A stretch of 64,000 nucleotides of DNA from Panagrolaimus kolymaensis. Its lineage: Eukaryota > Nematoda > Chromadorea > Rhabditida > Panagrolaimidae. The position numbers and the translations under genes were made by a program. The stretch covers positions 1,736,001 to 1,800,000 of the forward strand of contig JAJQJQ010000047.1 in assembly GCA_028622995.1 (NCBI GenBank). The letters are read 5' to 3'. Of the stretch, positions 12,565 to 26,478 are shown one piece after another. The notes beneath the pieces are model-generated. The model searched no databases. It had not been told where the DNA came from and saw only the letters and a program-made list of their open reading frames with translations. Position 1 is the stretch's first letter, and the number at the start of each line of letters is the position of its first letter.

Positions 12565-13729
12565 CAATCAGAAAATCATTTTTTTGAAGCCTTTAAATTC
12601 AATCGGAATCCATGTAATAAATATTATCGATTTTTTAATTTATTATTTTATATTTTGTCTGAAACATGGTACCTAAAGAAAGGCAATGCAATCAGAAAAT
12701 CATTTTTTTGAAGCCTTTAAATTCAATCGGGATCCTAGTCAGGAATATTTGCTAATTATATAATTTTTTATTTTATTTTTTGTCTGAAATATTCTACCTC
12801 AAGAAATGCAATGCAATCAGAAAATCATTTTTTTGAAGCCTTTAAATTCAATCGGGATCCATGTAATAAATATTATCGATTTTTTAATTTTTTATTTTAT
12901 ATTTTGTCTGAAACATTGTACCTAAAGAAAGGCAATGCAATCAGAAAATCATTTTTTTGAAGCCTTTAAATTCAATCGGGATCCATGTAATAAATATTAT
13001 CTATTTTTTAATTTATTATTTTATATTTTGTCTGAAACATTCTACCTCAAGAAAGGCAATGCAATCAGAAAATCATTTTTTTGAAGCCTTTAAATTCAAT
13101 CTGGATCCTAGTCAGGAATATTTGCTAATTATATAATTTTTTATTTTATTTTTTGTCTGAAATATTCTACCTCAAGAAATGCAATGCAATCAGAAAATCA
13201 TTTTTTTGAAGCCTTTAAATTCAATCGGAATCCATGTAATAAATATTATCGATTTTTTAATTTATTATTTTATATTTTGTCTGAAACATGGTACCTAAAG
13301 AAAGGCAATGCAATCAGAAAATCATTTTTTTGAAGCCTTTAAATTCAATCGGGATCCTAGTCAGGAATATTTGCTAATTATATAATTTTTTATTTTATTT
13401 TTTGTCTGAAATATTTTACCTCAAGAAATGCAATGCAATCAGAAAATCATTTTTTTGAAGCCTTTAAATTCAATCGGGATCCATGTAATAAATATTATCG
13501 ATTTTTTAATTTTTTATTTTATATTTTGTCTGAAACATTGTACCTAAAGAAAGGCAATGCAATCAGAAAATCATTTTTTTGAAGCCTTTAAATTCAATCG
13601 GGATCCATGTAATAAATATTATCTATTTTTTAATTTATTATTTTATATTTTGTCTGAAACATTCTACCTCAAGAAAGGCAATGCAATCAGAAAATCATTT
13701 TTTTGAAGCCTTTAAATTCAATCTGGATC
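12565..13729. repeat. 622-bp pentamer HOR, two copies
   Basis: A mutated BamHI site, 'aatcggaatcc', recurs at 12601 and 13223, and the B2 variant 'gattttttaattttttatt' at about 12879 and 13501. The offset is 622 bp in both cases. Copies part near 13108/13730, where the first has the unusual combination 'ctggatcctag' and the second 'ctggatccatg'. One further difference is 'attctacctc' against 'attttacctc'. Confidence 0.85.
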
Positions 13730-13834
13730 CATGTAATAAATATTATCGATTTTTTAATTTATTATTTTATATTTTGTCTGAAACATTCTACCTCAAGAAA
13801 GGCAATGCAATCAGAAAATCATTTTTTTGAAGTC

Positions 13835-16085
13835 TTTAAATTCAATCGGGATCCATGTAATAAATATTATCGATTTTTTAATTTATTATTTTATATTTTG
13901 TCTGAAACATGGTACCTAAAGAAAGGCAATGCAATCAGAAAATCATTTTTTTGAAGCCTTTAAATTCAATCGGGATCCTAGTCAGGAATATTTGCTAATT
14001 ATTTAATTTATTATTTTATATTTTGTCTGAAACATTGTACCTAAAGAAAGGCAATGCAATCAGAAAATCATTTTTTTGAAGCCTTTAAATTCAATCGGGA
14101 TCCAAGTCTGGAATATTTGCTAATTATTTAATTTATTATTTTATATTTTGTCTGAAACATTGTACCTAAAGAAAGGCAATGCAATCAGAAAATCATTTTT
14201 TTGAAGCCTTTAAATTCAATCGGGATCCATGTAATAAATATTATCGATTTTTTAATTTATTATTTTATATTTTGTCTGAAACATGGTACCTAAAGAAAGG
14301 CAATGCAATCAGAAAATCATTTTTTTGAAGCCTTTAAATTCAATCGGGATCCTAGTCAGGAATATTTGCTAGTTATTTAATTTATTATTTTATATTTTGT
14401 CTGAAACATTGTACCTAAAGAAAGGCAATGCAATCAGAAAATCATTTTTTTGAAGCCTTTAAATTCAATCGGGATCCAAGTCTGGAATATTTGCTAATTA
14501 TTTAATTTATTATTTTATATTTTGTCTGAAACATTGTACCTAAAGAAAGGCAATGCAATCAGAAAATCATTTTTTTGAAGCCTTTAAATTCAATCGGGAT
14601 CCATGTAATAAATATTATCGGTTTTTTAATTTATTATTTTATATTTTGTCTGAAACATGGTACCTAAAGAAAGGCAATGCAATCAGAAAATCATTTTTTT
14701 GAAGCCTTTAAATTCAATCGGGATCCTAGTCAGGAATATTTGCTCATTATATAATTTTTTATTTTATTTTTTGTCTGAAATATTCTACCTCAAGAAATGC
14801 AATGCAATCAGAAAATCATTTTTTTGAAGCCTTTAAATTCAATCGGGATCCATGTAATAAATATTATCGATTTTTTAATTTATTATTTTATATTTTGTCT
14901 GAAACATTGTACCTAAAGAAATGCAATGCAATCAGAAAATCACTTTTTTGAAGCCTTTAAATTCAATCGGGATCCAAGTCTGGAATATTTGTTAATTATT
15001 TAATTTATTATTTTATATTTTGTCTGAAACATTGTACCTAAAGAAAGGCAATGCAATCAGAAAATCATTTTTTTGAAGCCTTTAAATTCAATCGGGATCC
15101 ATGTAATAAATATTATCGATTTTTTAATTTATTATTTTATATTTTGTCTGAAACATGGTACCTAAAGAAAGGCAATGCAATCAGAAAATCATTTTTTTGA
15201 AGCCTTTAAATTCAATCGGGATCCTAGTCAGGAATATTTGCTAATTATTTAATTTATTATTTTATATTTTGTCTGAAACATTGTACCTAAAGAAAGGCAA
15301 TGCAATCAGAAAATCATTTTTTTGAAGCCTTTAAATTCAATCGGGATCCAAGTCTGGAATATTTGCTAATTATTTAATTTATTATTTTATATTTTGTCTG
15401 AAACATTGTACCTAAAGAAAGGCAATGCAATCAGAAAATCATTTTTTTGAAGCCTTTAAATTCAATCGGGATCCATGTAATAAATATTATCGATTTTTTA
15501 ATTTATTATTTTATATTTTGTCTGAAACATGGTACCTAAAGAAAGGCAATGCAATCAGAAAATCATTTTTTTGAAGCCTTTAAATTCAATCGGGATCCTA
15601 GTCAGGAATATTTGCTAGTTATTTAATTTATTATTTTATATTTTGTCTGAAACATTGTACCTAAAGAAAGGCAATGCAATCAGAAAATCATTTTTTTGAA
15701 GCCTTTAAATTCAATCGGGATCCAAGTCTGGAATATTTGCTAATTATTTAATTTATTATTTTATATTTTGTCTGAAACATTGTACCTAAAGAAAGGCAAT
15801 GCAATCAGAAAATCATTTTTTTGAAGCCTTTAAATTCAATCGGGATCCATGTAATAAATATTATCGGTTTTTTAATTTATTATTTTATATTTTGTCTGAA
15901 ACATGGTACCTAAAGAAAGGCAATGCAATCAGAAAATCATTTTTTTGAAGCCTTTAAATTCAATCGGGATCCTAGTCAGGAATATTTGCTCATTATATAA
16001 TTTTTTATTTTATTTTTTGTCTGAAATATTCTACCTCAAGAAATGCAATGCAATCAGAAAATCATTTTTTTGAAGCCTTTAAATT
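13835..16085. repeat. 1246-bp decamer HOR, about 1.8 copies
   Basis: Four private variants recur at exactly 1246 bp: 'cctagtcagg' at 13977/15223, 'tgctagttattt' near 14371/15617, 'ttatcggtttttt' at 14621/15867, and 'tgctcattatat' at 14741/15987. Agreement of independent markers establishes a ten-monomer unit. The copies differ near 16085, where the second has an extra 'aagtctgg' B1 monomer. Confidence 0.9.
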
Positions 16086-18620
16086 CAATCGGGATCCAAG
16101 TCTGGAATATTTGCTAATTATTTAATTTATTATTTTATATTTTGTCTGAAACATTGTACCTAAAGAAAGGCAATGCAATCAGAAAATCATTTTTTTGAAG
16201 CCTTTAAATTCAATCGGGATCCATGTAATAAATATTATCGATTTTTTAATTTATTATTTTATATTTTGTCTGAAACATTGTACCTAAAGAAATGCAATGC
16301 AATCAGAAAATCACTTTTTTGAAGCCTTTAAATTCAATCGGGATCCAAGTCTGGAATATTTGCTAATTATTTAATTTATTATTTTATATTTTGTCTGAAA
16401 CATTGTACCTAAAGAAAGGCAATGCAATCAGAAAATCATTTTTTTGAAGCCTTTAAATTCAATCGGGATCCAAGTCTGGAATATTTGCTAATTATTTAAT
16501 TTATTATTTTATATTTTGTCTGAAACATTGTACCTAAAGAAAGGCAATGCAATCAGAAAATCATTTTTTTGAAGCCTTTAAATTCAATCGGGATCCATGT
16601 AATAAATATTATCGATTTTTTAATTTATTATTTTATATTTTGTCTGAAACATGGTACCTAAAGAAAGGCAATGCAATCAGAAAATCATTTTTTTGAAGCC
16701 TTTAAATTCAATCGGGATCCTAGTCAGGAATATTTGCTAATTATTTAATTTATTATTTTATATTTTGTCTGAAACATTGTACCTAAAGAAAGGCAATGCA
16801 ATCAGAAAATCATTTTTTTGAAGCCTTTAAATTCAATCGGGATCCAAGTCTGGAATATTTGCTAATTATTTAATTTATTATTTTATATTTTGTCTGAAAC
16901 ATTGTACCTAAAGAAAGGCAATGCAATCAGAAAATCATTTTTTTGAAGCCTTTAAATTCAATCGGGATCCAAGTCAGGAATATTTGCTAATTATTTAATT
17001 TATTATTTTATATTTTGTCTGAAACATTGTACCTAAAGAAAGGCAATGCAATCAGAAAATCATTTTTTTGAAGCCTTTAAATTCAATCGGGATCCATGTA
17101 ATAAATATTATCGATTTTTTAATTTATTATTTTATATTTTGTCTGAAACATGGTACCTAAAGAAAGGCAATGCAATCAGAAAATCATTTTTTTGAAGCCT
17201 TTAAATTCAATCGGGATCCTAGTCAGGAATATTTGCTAATTATTTAATTTATTATTTTATATTTTGTCTGAAACATTGTACCTAAAGAAAGGCAATGCAA
17301 TCAGAAAATCATTTTTTTGAAGCCTTTAAATTCAATCGGGATCCAAGTCTGGAATATTTGCTAATTATTTAATTTATTATTTTATATTTTGTCTGAAACA
17401 TTGTACCTAAAGAAAGGCAATGCAATCAGAAAATCATTTTTTTGAAGCCTTTAAATTCAATCGGGATCCAAGTCAGGAATATTTGCTAATTATTTAATTT
17501 ATTATTTTATATTTTGTCTGAAACATTGTACCTAAAGAAAGGCAATGCAATCAGAAAATCATTTTTTTGAAGCCTTTAAATTCAATCGGGATCCTAGTCA
17601 GGAATATTTGCTAATTATTTAATTTATTATTTTATATTTTGTCTGAAACATTGTACCTAAAGAAAGGCAATGCAATCAGAAAATCATTTTTTTGAAGCCT
17701 TTAAATTCAATCGGGATCCAAGTCTGGAATATTTGCTAATTATTTAATTTATTATTTTATATTTTGTCTGAAACATTGTACCTAAAGAAAGGCAATGCAA
17801 TCAGAAAATCATTTTTTTGAAGCCTTTAAATTCAATCGGGATCCAAGTCAGGAATATTTGCTAATTATTTAATTTATTATTTTATATTTTGTCTGAAACA
17901 TTGTACCTAAAGAAAGGCAATGCAATCAGAAAATCATTTTTTTGAAGCCTTTAAATTCAATCGGGATCCATGTAATAAATATTATCGATTTTTTAATTTA
18001 TTATTTTATATTTTGTCTGAAACATGGTACCTAAAGAAAGGCAATGCAATCAGAAAATCATTTTTTTGAAGCCTTTAAATTCAATCGGGATCCTAGTCAG
18101 GAATATTTGCTAATTATTTAATTTATTATTTTATATTTTGTCTGAAACATTGTACCTAAAGAAAGGCAATGCAATCAGAAAATCATTTTTTTGAAGCCTT
18201 TAAATTCAATCGGGATCCATGTAATAAATATTATCGATTTTTTAATTTATTATTTTATATTTTGTCTGAAACATTGTACCTAAAGAAAGGCAATGCAATC
18301 AGAAAATCATTTTTTTGAAGCCTTTATATTCAATCGGGATCCATGTAATAAATATTATCTATTTTTTAATTTATTATTTTATATTTTGTCTGAAACATTC
18401 TACCTCAAGAAAGGCAATGCAATCAGAAAATCATTTTTTTGAAGCCTTTAAATTCAATCTGGATCCATGTAATAAATATTATCGATTTTTTATTTATTAT
18501 TTTATATTTTGTCTGAAACATTCTACCTCAAGAAAGGCAATGCAATCAGAAAATCATTTTTTTGAAGTCTTTAAATTCAATCGGGATCCAAGTCTGGAAT
18601 ATTTGCTAATTATTTAATTT
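16086..18620. repeat. Trimer/tetramer HOR domain (375 and 499 bp)
   Basis: The 'cctagtcagg' monomer occurs at 16719, 17218, 17593 and 18092, with steps of 499, 375 and 499 bp. The unit is cctag / aagtctgg / aagtcagg, with or without one B2 monomer, so the tetramer and trimer differ by gain or loss of a single 124-bp monomer. At 18490 a B2 monomer reads 'gattttttatttatt', lacking two bases of the usual 'ttttttaatttatt'; this joins two reading frames and gives a 100-codon chance ORF. Confidence 0.8.
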
Positions 18621-19330
18621 ATTATTTTATATTTTGTCTGAAACATTGTACCTAAAGAAAGGCAATGCAATCAGAAAATCATTTTTTTGAAGCCTTTAAA
18701 TTCAATCGGGATCCAAGTCTGGAATATTTGCTAATTATTTAATTTATTATTTTATATTTTGTCTGAAACATTGTACCTAAAGAAAGGCAATGCAATCAGA
18801 AAATCATTTTTTTGAAGCCTTTAAATTCAATCGGGATCCATGTAATAAATATTATCGATTTTTTAATTTATTATTTTATATTTTGTCTGAAACATGGTAC
18901 CTAAAGAAAGGCAATGCAATCAGAAAATCATTTTTTTGAAGCCTTTAAATTCAATCGGGATCCTAGTCAGGAATATTTGCTAATTATATAATTTTTTATT
19001 TTATTTTTTGTCTGAAATATTCTACCTCAAGAAATGCAATGCAATCAGAAAATCATTTTTTTGAAGCCTTTAAATTCAATCGGGATCCATGTAATAAATA
19101 TTATCGATTTTTTAATTTATTATTTTATATTTTGTCTGAAACATTGTACCTAAAGAAATGCAATGCAATCAGAAAATCACTTTTTTGAAGCCTTTAAATT
19201 CAATCGGGATCCAAGTCTGGAATATTTGTTAATTATTTAATTTATTATTTTATATTTTGTCTGAAACATTGTACCTAAAGAAAGGCAATGCAATCAGAAA
19301 ATCATTTTTTTGAAGCCTTTAAATTCAATC
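18621..19330. repeat. Isolated re-occurrence of the 14.7-15.05 kb block
   Basis: The private variant 'atatttgttaattattt' occurs only near 14991 and 19228, 4237 bp apart (34 monomers). Neighbouring monomers agree in order: cctagtcagg with 'tatataat', then B2, then 'cacttttttg' with 'aagtctgg'. This is the right-hand limit of the 'aagtctgg' subtype; beyond it B1 monomers read 'aagtcagg'. Confidence 0.75.
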
Positions 19331-22300
19331 TGGATCCAAGTCAGGAATATTTGCTAATTATATAATTTTTTATTTTATATTTTGTCTGAAACATTCTACC
19401 TCAAGAAAGGCAATGCAATCAGAAAATCATTTTTTTGAAGCCTTTAAATTCAATCTGGATCCATGTAATAAATATTATCGATTTTCTAATTTATTATTTT
19501 ATATTTTGTCTGAAACATTCTACCTCAAGAAAGGCAATGCAATCAGAAAATCATTTTTTTGAAGTCTTTAAATTAAATCTGGATCCAAGTCAGGAATATT
19601 TGCTAATTATATAATTTTTTATTTTATATTTTGTCTGAAACATTCTACCTCAAGAAAGGCAATGCAATCAGAAAATCATTTTTATGAAGCCTTTAAATTC
19701 AATCGGGATCCATGTAATAAATATTATCGATTTTTTAATTTATTATTTTATATTTTGTCTGAAACATGGTACCTAAAGAAAGGCAATGCAATCAGAAAAT
19801 CATTTTTTTGAAGCCTTTAAATTCAATATGGATCCAAGTCAGGAATATTTGCTAATTATTTAATTTTTTATTTTATATTTTGTCTGAAACATTCTACCTA
19901 AAGAAAGGCAATGCAATCAGAAAATCATTTTTTTGAAGCCTTTAATTTCAATCTGGATCCAAGTCAGGAATATTTGCTAATTATTTAATTTTTTATTTTA
20001 TATTTTGTCTGAAACATTCTACCTAAAGAAAGGCAATGCAATCAGAAAATCATTTTTTTGAAGCCTTTAAATTCAATCTGGATCCAAGTCAGGAATATTT
20101 GCTAATTATTTAATTTTTTATTTTATATTTTGTCTGAAACATTCTACCTCAAGAAAGGCAATGCAATCAGAAAATCATTTTTTTGAAGCCTTTAAATTCA
20201 ATCTGGATCCAAGTCAGGAATATTTGCTAATTATATAATTTTTTATTTTATATTTTGTCTGAAACATTCTACCTCAAGAAAGGCAATGCAATCAGAAAAT
20301 CATTTTTTTGAAGCCTTTAAATTCAATCTGGATCCATGTAATAAATATTATCGATTTTCTAATTTATTATTTTATATTTTGTCTGAAACATTCTACCTCA
20401 AGAAAGGCAATGCAATCAGAAAATCATTTTTTTGAAGTCTTTAAATTAAATCTGGATCCAAGTCAGGAATATTTGCTAATTATATAATTTTTTATTTTAT
20501 ATTTTGTCTGAAACATTCTACCTAAAGAAAGGCAATGCAATCAGAAAATCATTTTTTTGAAGCCTTTAAATTCAATCTGGATCCATGTAATAAATATTAT
20601 CGATTTTTTAATTTATTATTTTATATTTTGTCTGAAACATGGTACCTAAAGAAAGGCAATGCAATCAGAAAATCATTTTTTTGAAGCCTTTAAATTCAAT
20701 ATGGATCCAAGTCAGGAATATTTGCTAATTATTTAATTTTTTATTTTATATTTTGTCTGAAACATTCTACCTAAAGAAAGGCAATGCAATCAGAAAATCA
20801 TTTTTTTGAAGCCTTTAAATTCAATCTGGATCCAAGTCAGGAATATTTGCTAATTATTTAATTTTTTATTTTATATTTTGTCTGAAACATTCTACCTCAA
20901 GAAAGGCAATGCAATCAGAAAATCATTTTTTTGAAGCCTTTAAATTCAATCTGGATCCAAGTCAGGAATATTTGCTAATCATATAATTTTTTATTTTATA
21001 TTTTGTCTGAAACATTCTACCTCAAGAAAGGCAATGCAATCAGAAAATCATTTTTTTGAAGCCTTTAAATTCAATCGGGATCCTAGTCAGGAATATTTGC
21101 TAATTATATAATTTTTTATTTTATATTTTGTCTGAAACATTCTACCTCAAGAAAGGCAATGCAATCAGAAAATCATTTTTTTGAAGCCTTTCAATTCACT
21201 CGGGATCCATGTAATAAATATTATCGATTTTATAATTTATTATTTTATATTTTGTCTGAAACATTCTACCTCAAGAAAGGCAATGCAATCAGAAAATCAT
21301 TTTTTTGAAGCCTTTAAATTCAATCTGGATCCAAGTCAGGAATATTTGCTAATCATATAATTTTTTATTTTATATTTTGTCTGAAACATTCTACCTCAAG
21401 AAAGGCAATGCAATCAGAAAATCATTTTTTTGAAGCCTTTAAATTCAATCGGGATCCATGTAATAAATATTATCGATTTTATAATTTATTATTTTATATT
21501 TTGTCTGAAACATTCTACCTCAAGAAAGGCAATGCAATCAGAAAATCATTTTTTTGAAGCCTTTAAATTCAATCTGGATCCATGTAATAAATATTATCGA
21601 TTTTTTAATTTATTATTTTATATTTTGTCTGAAACATTCTACCTCAAGAAAGGCAATTCAATCAGAAAATCATTTTTTTGAAGTCTTTAAATTAAATCTG
21701 GATCCAAGTCAGGAATATTTGCTAATTATATAATTTTTTATTTTATATTTTGTCTGAAACATTCTACCTCAAGAAAGGCAATGCAATCAGAATATCATTT
21801 TTATGAAGCCTTTAAATTCAATCGGGATCCATGTAATAAATATTATCGATTTTTTAATTTATTATTTTATATTTTGTCTGAAACATTCTACCTCAAGAAA
21901 GGCAATGCAATCAGAAAAACATTTTTTTGAAGCCTTTAAATTCAATATGGATCCAAGTCAGGAATATTTGCTAATTATTTAATTTTTTATTTTATATTTT
22001 GTCTGAACATTCTACCTAAAGAAAGGCAATGCAATCAGAAAATCATTTTTTTGAAGCCTTTAAATTCAATCTGGATCCAAGTCAGGAATATTTGCTAATT
22101 ATTTAATTTTTTATTTTATATTTTGTCTGAAACATTCTACCTCAAGAAAGGCAATGCAATCAGAAAATCATTTTTTTGAAGCCTTTAAATTCAATCGGGA
22201 TCCATGTAATAAATATTATCGATTTTATAATTTATTATTTTATATTTTGTCTGAAACATTCTACCTCAAGAAAGGCAATGCAATCAGAAAATCATTTTTT

Positions 22301-23994
22301 TGAAGCCTTTAAATTCAATCTGGATCCATGTAATAAATATTATCGATTTTTTAATTTATTATTTTATATTTTGTCTGAAACATTCTACCTCAAGAAAGGC
22401 AATGCAATCAGAAAATCATTTTTTTGAAGTCTTTAAATTAAATCTGGATCCAAGTCAGGAATATTTGCTAATTATATAATTTTTTATTTTATATTTTGTC
22501 TGAAACATTCTACCTCAAGAAAGGCAATGCACTCAGAAAATCATTTTTATGAAGCCTTTAAATTCAATCGGGATTCATGTAATAAATATTATCGATTTTT
22601 TAATTTATTATTTTATATTTTGTCTGAAACATGGTACCTCAAGAAAGGCAATGCAATCAGAAAAACATTTTTTTGAAGCCTTTAAATTCAATATGGATCC
22701 AAGTCAGGAATATTTGCTAATTATTTAATTTTTTATTTTATATTTTGTCTGAAACATTCTACCTAAAGAAAGGCAATGCAATCAGAAAATCATTTTTTTG
22801 AAGCCTTTAAATTCAATCTGGATCCAAGTCAGGAATATTTGCTAATTATATAATTTTTTATTTTATATTTTGTCTGAAACATTCTACCTCAAGAAAGGCA
22901 ATGCAATCAGAAAATCATTTTTTTGAAGCCTTTAAATTCAATCTGGATCCAAGTCAGGAATATTTGCTAATTATATAATTTTTTATTTTATATTTTGTCT
23001 GAAACATTCTACCTCAAGAAAGGCAATGCAATCAGAAAATCATTTTTTTGAAGCCTTTAAATTCAATCGGGATCCATGTAATAAATATTATCGATTTTAT
23101 AATTTATTATTTTTTATTTTGTCTGAAACATTCTACCTCAAGAAAGGCAATGCAATCAGAAAATCATTTTTTTGAAGCCTTTAAATTCAATCTGGATCCA
23201 AGTCAGGAATATTTGCTAATCATATAATTTTTTATTTTATATTTTGTCTGAAACATTCTACCTCAAGAAAGGCAATGCAATCAGAAAATCATTTTTTTGA
23301 AGCCTTTAAATTCAATCTGGATCCAAGTCAGGAATATTTGCTAATCATATAATTTTTTATTTTATATTTTGTCTGAAACATTCTACCTCATGAAAGGCAA
23401 TGCAATCAGAAAATCATTTTTTTGAAGCCTTTAAATTCAATCTGGATCCATGTAATAAATATTATCGATTTTTTAATTTATTATTTTATATTTTGTCTGA
23501 AACATTCTACCTCAAGAAAGGCAATGCAATCAGAAAATCATTTTTTTGAAGTCTTTAAATTAAATCTGGATCCAAGTCAGGAATATTTGCTAATTATATA
23601 ATTTTTTATTTTATATTTTGTCTGAAACATTCTACCTCAAGAAAGGCAATGCAATCAGAAAATCATTTTTATGAAGCCTTTAAATTCAATCGGGATCCAT
23701 GTAATAAATATTATCGATTTTTTAATTTATTATTTTATATTTTGTCTGAAACATAGTACCTCAAGAAAGGCAATGCAATCAGAAAAACATTTTTTTGAAG
23801 CCTTTAAATTCAATATGGATCCAAGTCAGGAATATTTGCTAATTATTTAATTTTTTATTTTATATTTTGTCTGAAACATTCTACCTAAAGAAAGGCAATG
23901 CAATCAGAAAATCATTTTTTTGAAGCCTTTAAATTCAATCGGGATCCATGTAATAAATATTATCAATTTTTTAATTTATTATTTTATATTTTGT
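19331..23994. repeat. 'ctgg' subtype domain with five copies of a 'gaagtctttaaattaaat' cassette
   Basis: Most monomers here read 'aatctggatcc' rather than 'aatcgggatcc'. A distinctive monomer 'gaagtctttaaattaaat' occurs at 19561, 20434, 21680, 22426 and 23548. The steps are 873, 1246, 746 and 1122 bp, or 7, 10, 6 and 9 monomers. Another marker, 'gattttctaattt', is shared by the first two copies at 873 bp (atttt at 19481/20354). 'aatatggatcc' and 'aatcatataat' are further subtypes of this domain. One monomer near 22000 has a 1-bp loss ('gtctgaacat'). Confidence 0.8.
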
Positions 23995-25737
23995 CTGAAA
24001 CATTCTACCTCAAGAAAGGCAATGCAATCAGAAAATCATTTTTTTGAAGCCTTTAAATTCAATCTGGATCCAAGTCAGGAATATTTGCTAATTATTTAAT
24101 TTTTTATTTTATATTTTTTCTGAAACATTCTACCTCAAGAAAGGCAATGCAATCAGAAAATCATTTTTTTGAAGCCTTTAAATTCAATCTGGATCCAAGT
24201 CAGGAATATTTGCTAATTATATAATTTTTTATTTTATATTTTGTCTGAAACATTCTACCTCAAGAAAGGCAATGCAATCAGAAAATCATTTTTTTGAAGC
24301 CTTTAAATTCAATCTGGATCCAAGTCAGGAATATTTGCTAATTATTTAATTTTTTATTTTATATTTTGTCTGAAACATTCTACCTCAAGAAATGCAATGC
24401 AACCAGAAAATCATTTTTTTGTAGCCTTTAAATTCAATTTGGATCCATGTAATAAATATTATCGATTTTTTAATTTTTTATTTTATTTTTTGTCTGAAAC
24501 ATTCTACGTCAAGAAAGGCAATGCAATCAGAAAATCATTTTTTTGAAGCCTTTAAATTCAATCTGGATCCATGTCAGGAATATTTGCTAATTATATAATT
24601 TTTTATTTTATATTTTGTCTGAAACATTCTACCTCAAGAAAGGCAATGCAATCAGAAAATCATTTTTTTGAAGCCTTTAAATTCAATCTGGATCCATGTA
24701 ATAAATATTATCGATTTTTTAATTTATTATTTTATATTTTGTCTGAAACATGGTACCTAAAGAAAGGCAATGCAATCAGAAAATCATTGTTTTGAAGCCT
24801 TTAAATTCAATCTGGATCCATGTAATAAATATTATCGATTTTTTAATTTATTATTTTATATTTTTTCTGAAACATTCTACCTCAAGAAAGGCAATGCAAT
24901 CAGAAAATCATTTTTTTGAAGCCTTTAAATTCAATCTGGATCCAAGTCAGGAATATTTGCTAATTATTTAATTTTTTATTTTATATTTTTTCTGAAACAT
25001 TCTACCTCAAGAAAGGCAATGCAATCAGAAAATCATTTTTTTGAAGCCTTTAAATTCAATCTGGATCCAAGTCAGGAATATTTGCTAATTATATAATTTT
25101 TTATTTTATATTTTGTCTGAAACATTCTACCTCAAGAAAGGCAATGCAATCAGAAAATCATTTTTTTGAAGCCTTTAAATTCAATCTGGATCCAAGTCAG
25201 GAATATTTGCTAATTATTTAATTTTTTATTTTATATTTTGTCTGAAACATTCTACCTCAAGAAATGCAATGCAACCAGAAAATCATTTTTTTGTAGCCTT
25301 TAAATTCAATTTGGATCCATGTAATAAATATTATCGATTTTTTAATTTTTTATTTTATTTTTTGTCTGAAACATTCTACGTCAAGAAAGGCAATGCAATC
25401 AGAAAATCATTTTTTTGAAGCCTTTAAATTCAATCTGGATCCATGTCAGGAATATTTGCTAATTATATAATTTTTTATTTTATATTTTGTCTGAAACATT
25501 CTACCTCAAGAAAGGCAATGCAATCAGAAAATCATTTTTTTGAAGCCTTTAAATTCAATCTGGATCCATGTAATAAATATTATCGATTTTTTAATTTATT
25601 ATTTTATATTTTGTCTGAAACATGGTACCTAAAGAAAGGCAATGCAATCAGAAAATCATTGTTTTGAAGCCTTTAAATTCAATCTGGATCCATGTAATAA
25701 ATATTATCGATTTTTTAATTTATTATTTTATATTTTG
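23995..25737. repeat. 872-bp heptamer HOR, two copies
   Basis: Markers repeat at 872 bp: 'atattttttctg' at 24111/24983, 'attctacgtcaag' at 24501/25373, and a B1 core mutated to start 'catgtcagg' at about 24569/25441. The 'catgtcagg' monomer is a chimera: the first bases are B2-like and the rest B1. The copies part near 25737, where the second continues 'gtctgatacattg'. Confidence 0.85.
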
Positions 25738-26478
25738 TCTGATACATTGTACCTAAAGAAATGCAATGCAATCAGAAAATCATTGTTTTGAAGCCTTTAA
25801 ATTCAATCTGGATCCATGTAATAAATATTATCGATTTTTTAATTTTTTATTTTATTTTTTGTCTGAAACATGGTACCTAAAGAAAGGCAATGCAATCAGA
25901 AAATCATTGTTTTGAAGCCTTTAAATTCAATCTGGATCTATGTAATAAATATTATCGATTTTTTAATTTTTTATTTTATTTTTTGTCTGAAACATGGTAC
26001 CTAAAGAAAGGCAATGCAATCAGAAAATTATTGTTTTGAAGCCTTTAAATTCAATCTGGATCCATGTAATAAATATTATCGATTTTTTAATTTTTTATTT
26101 TATTTTTTGTCTGAAACATTCGACCTCAAGAAAGGCAATGCAATCAGAAAATCATTGTTTTGAAGCCTTTAAATTCAATCTGGATCCATGTAATAAATAT
26201 TATCGATTTTTTAATTTATTATTTTATATTTTGTCTGAAACATTCTACCTCAAGAAAGGCAATGCAATCAGAAAATCATTTTTTTGAAGCCTTTAAATTC
26301 AATCTGGATCCAAGTCAGGAATATTTGCTAATTATTTAATTTTATATTTTATATTTTGTCTGAAACATTCTACCTCAAGAAAGGCAATGCAATCAGAAAA
26401 TCATTTTTTTGAAGCCTTTAAATTCAATCTGGATCCAAGTCAGGAATATTTGCTAATTATTTAATTTTATATTTTATA
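25738..26478. repeat. Satellite B2-rich connector with the 'cattgttttg' subtype
   Basis: About six monomers between two HOR blocks. The T-run is interrupted ('cattgttttg') in several consecutive B2 units and the tail is 'ttttttattttattttttg'. Two B1 monomers with 'ttaattttatattttat' follow. The same monomers recur inside the 1867-bp HOR in slightly different numbers, so this is probably an edge of that HOR altered by unequal exchange. Confidence 0.7.
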
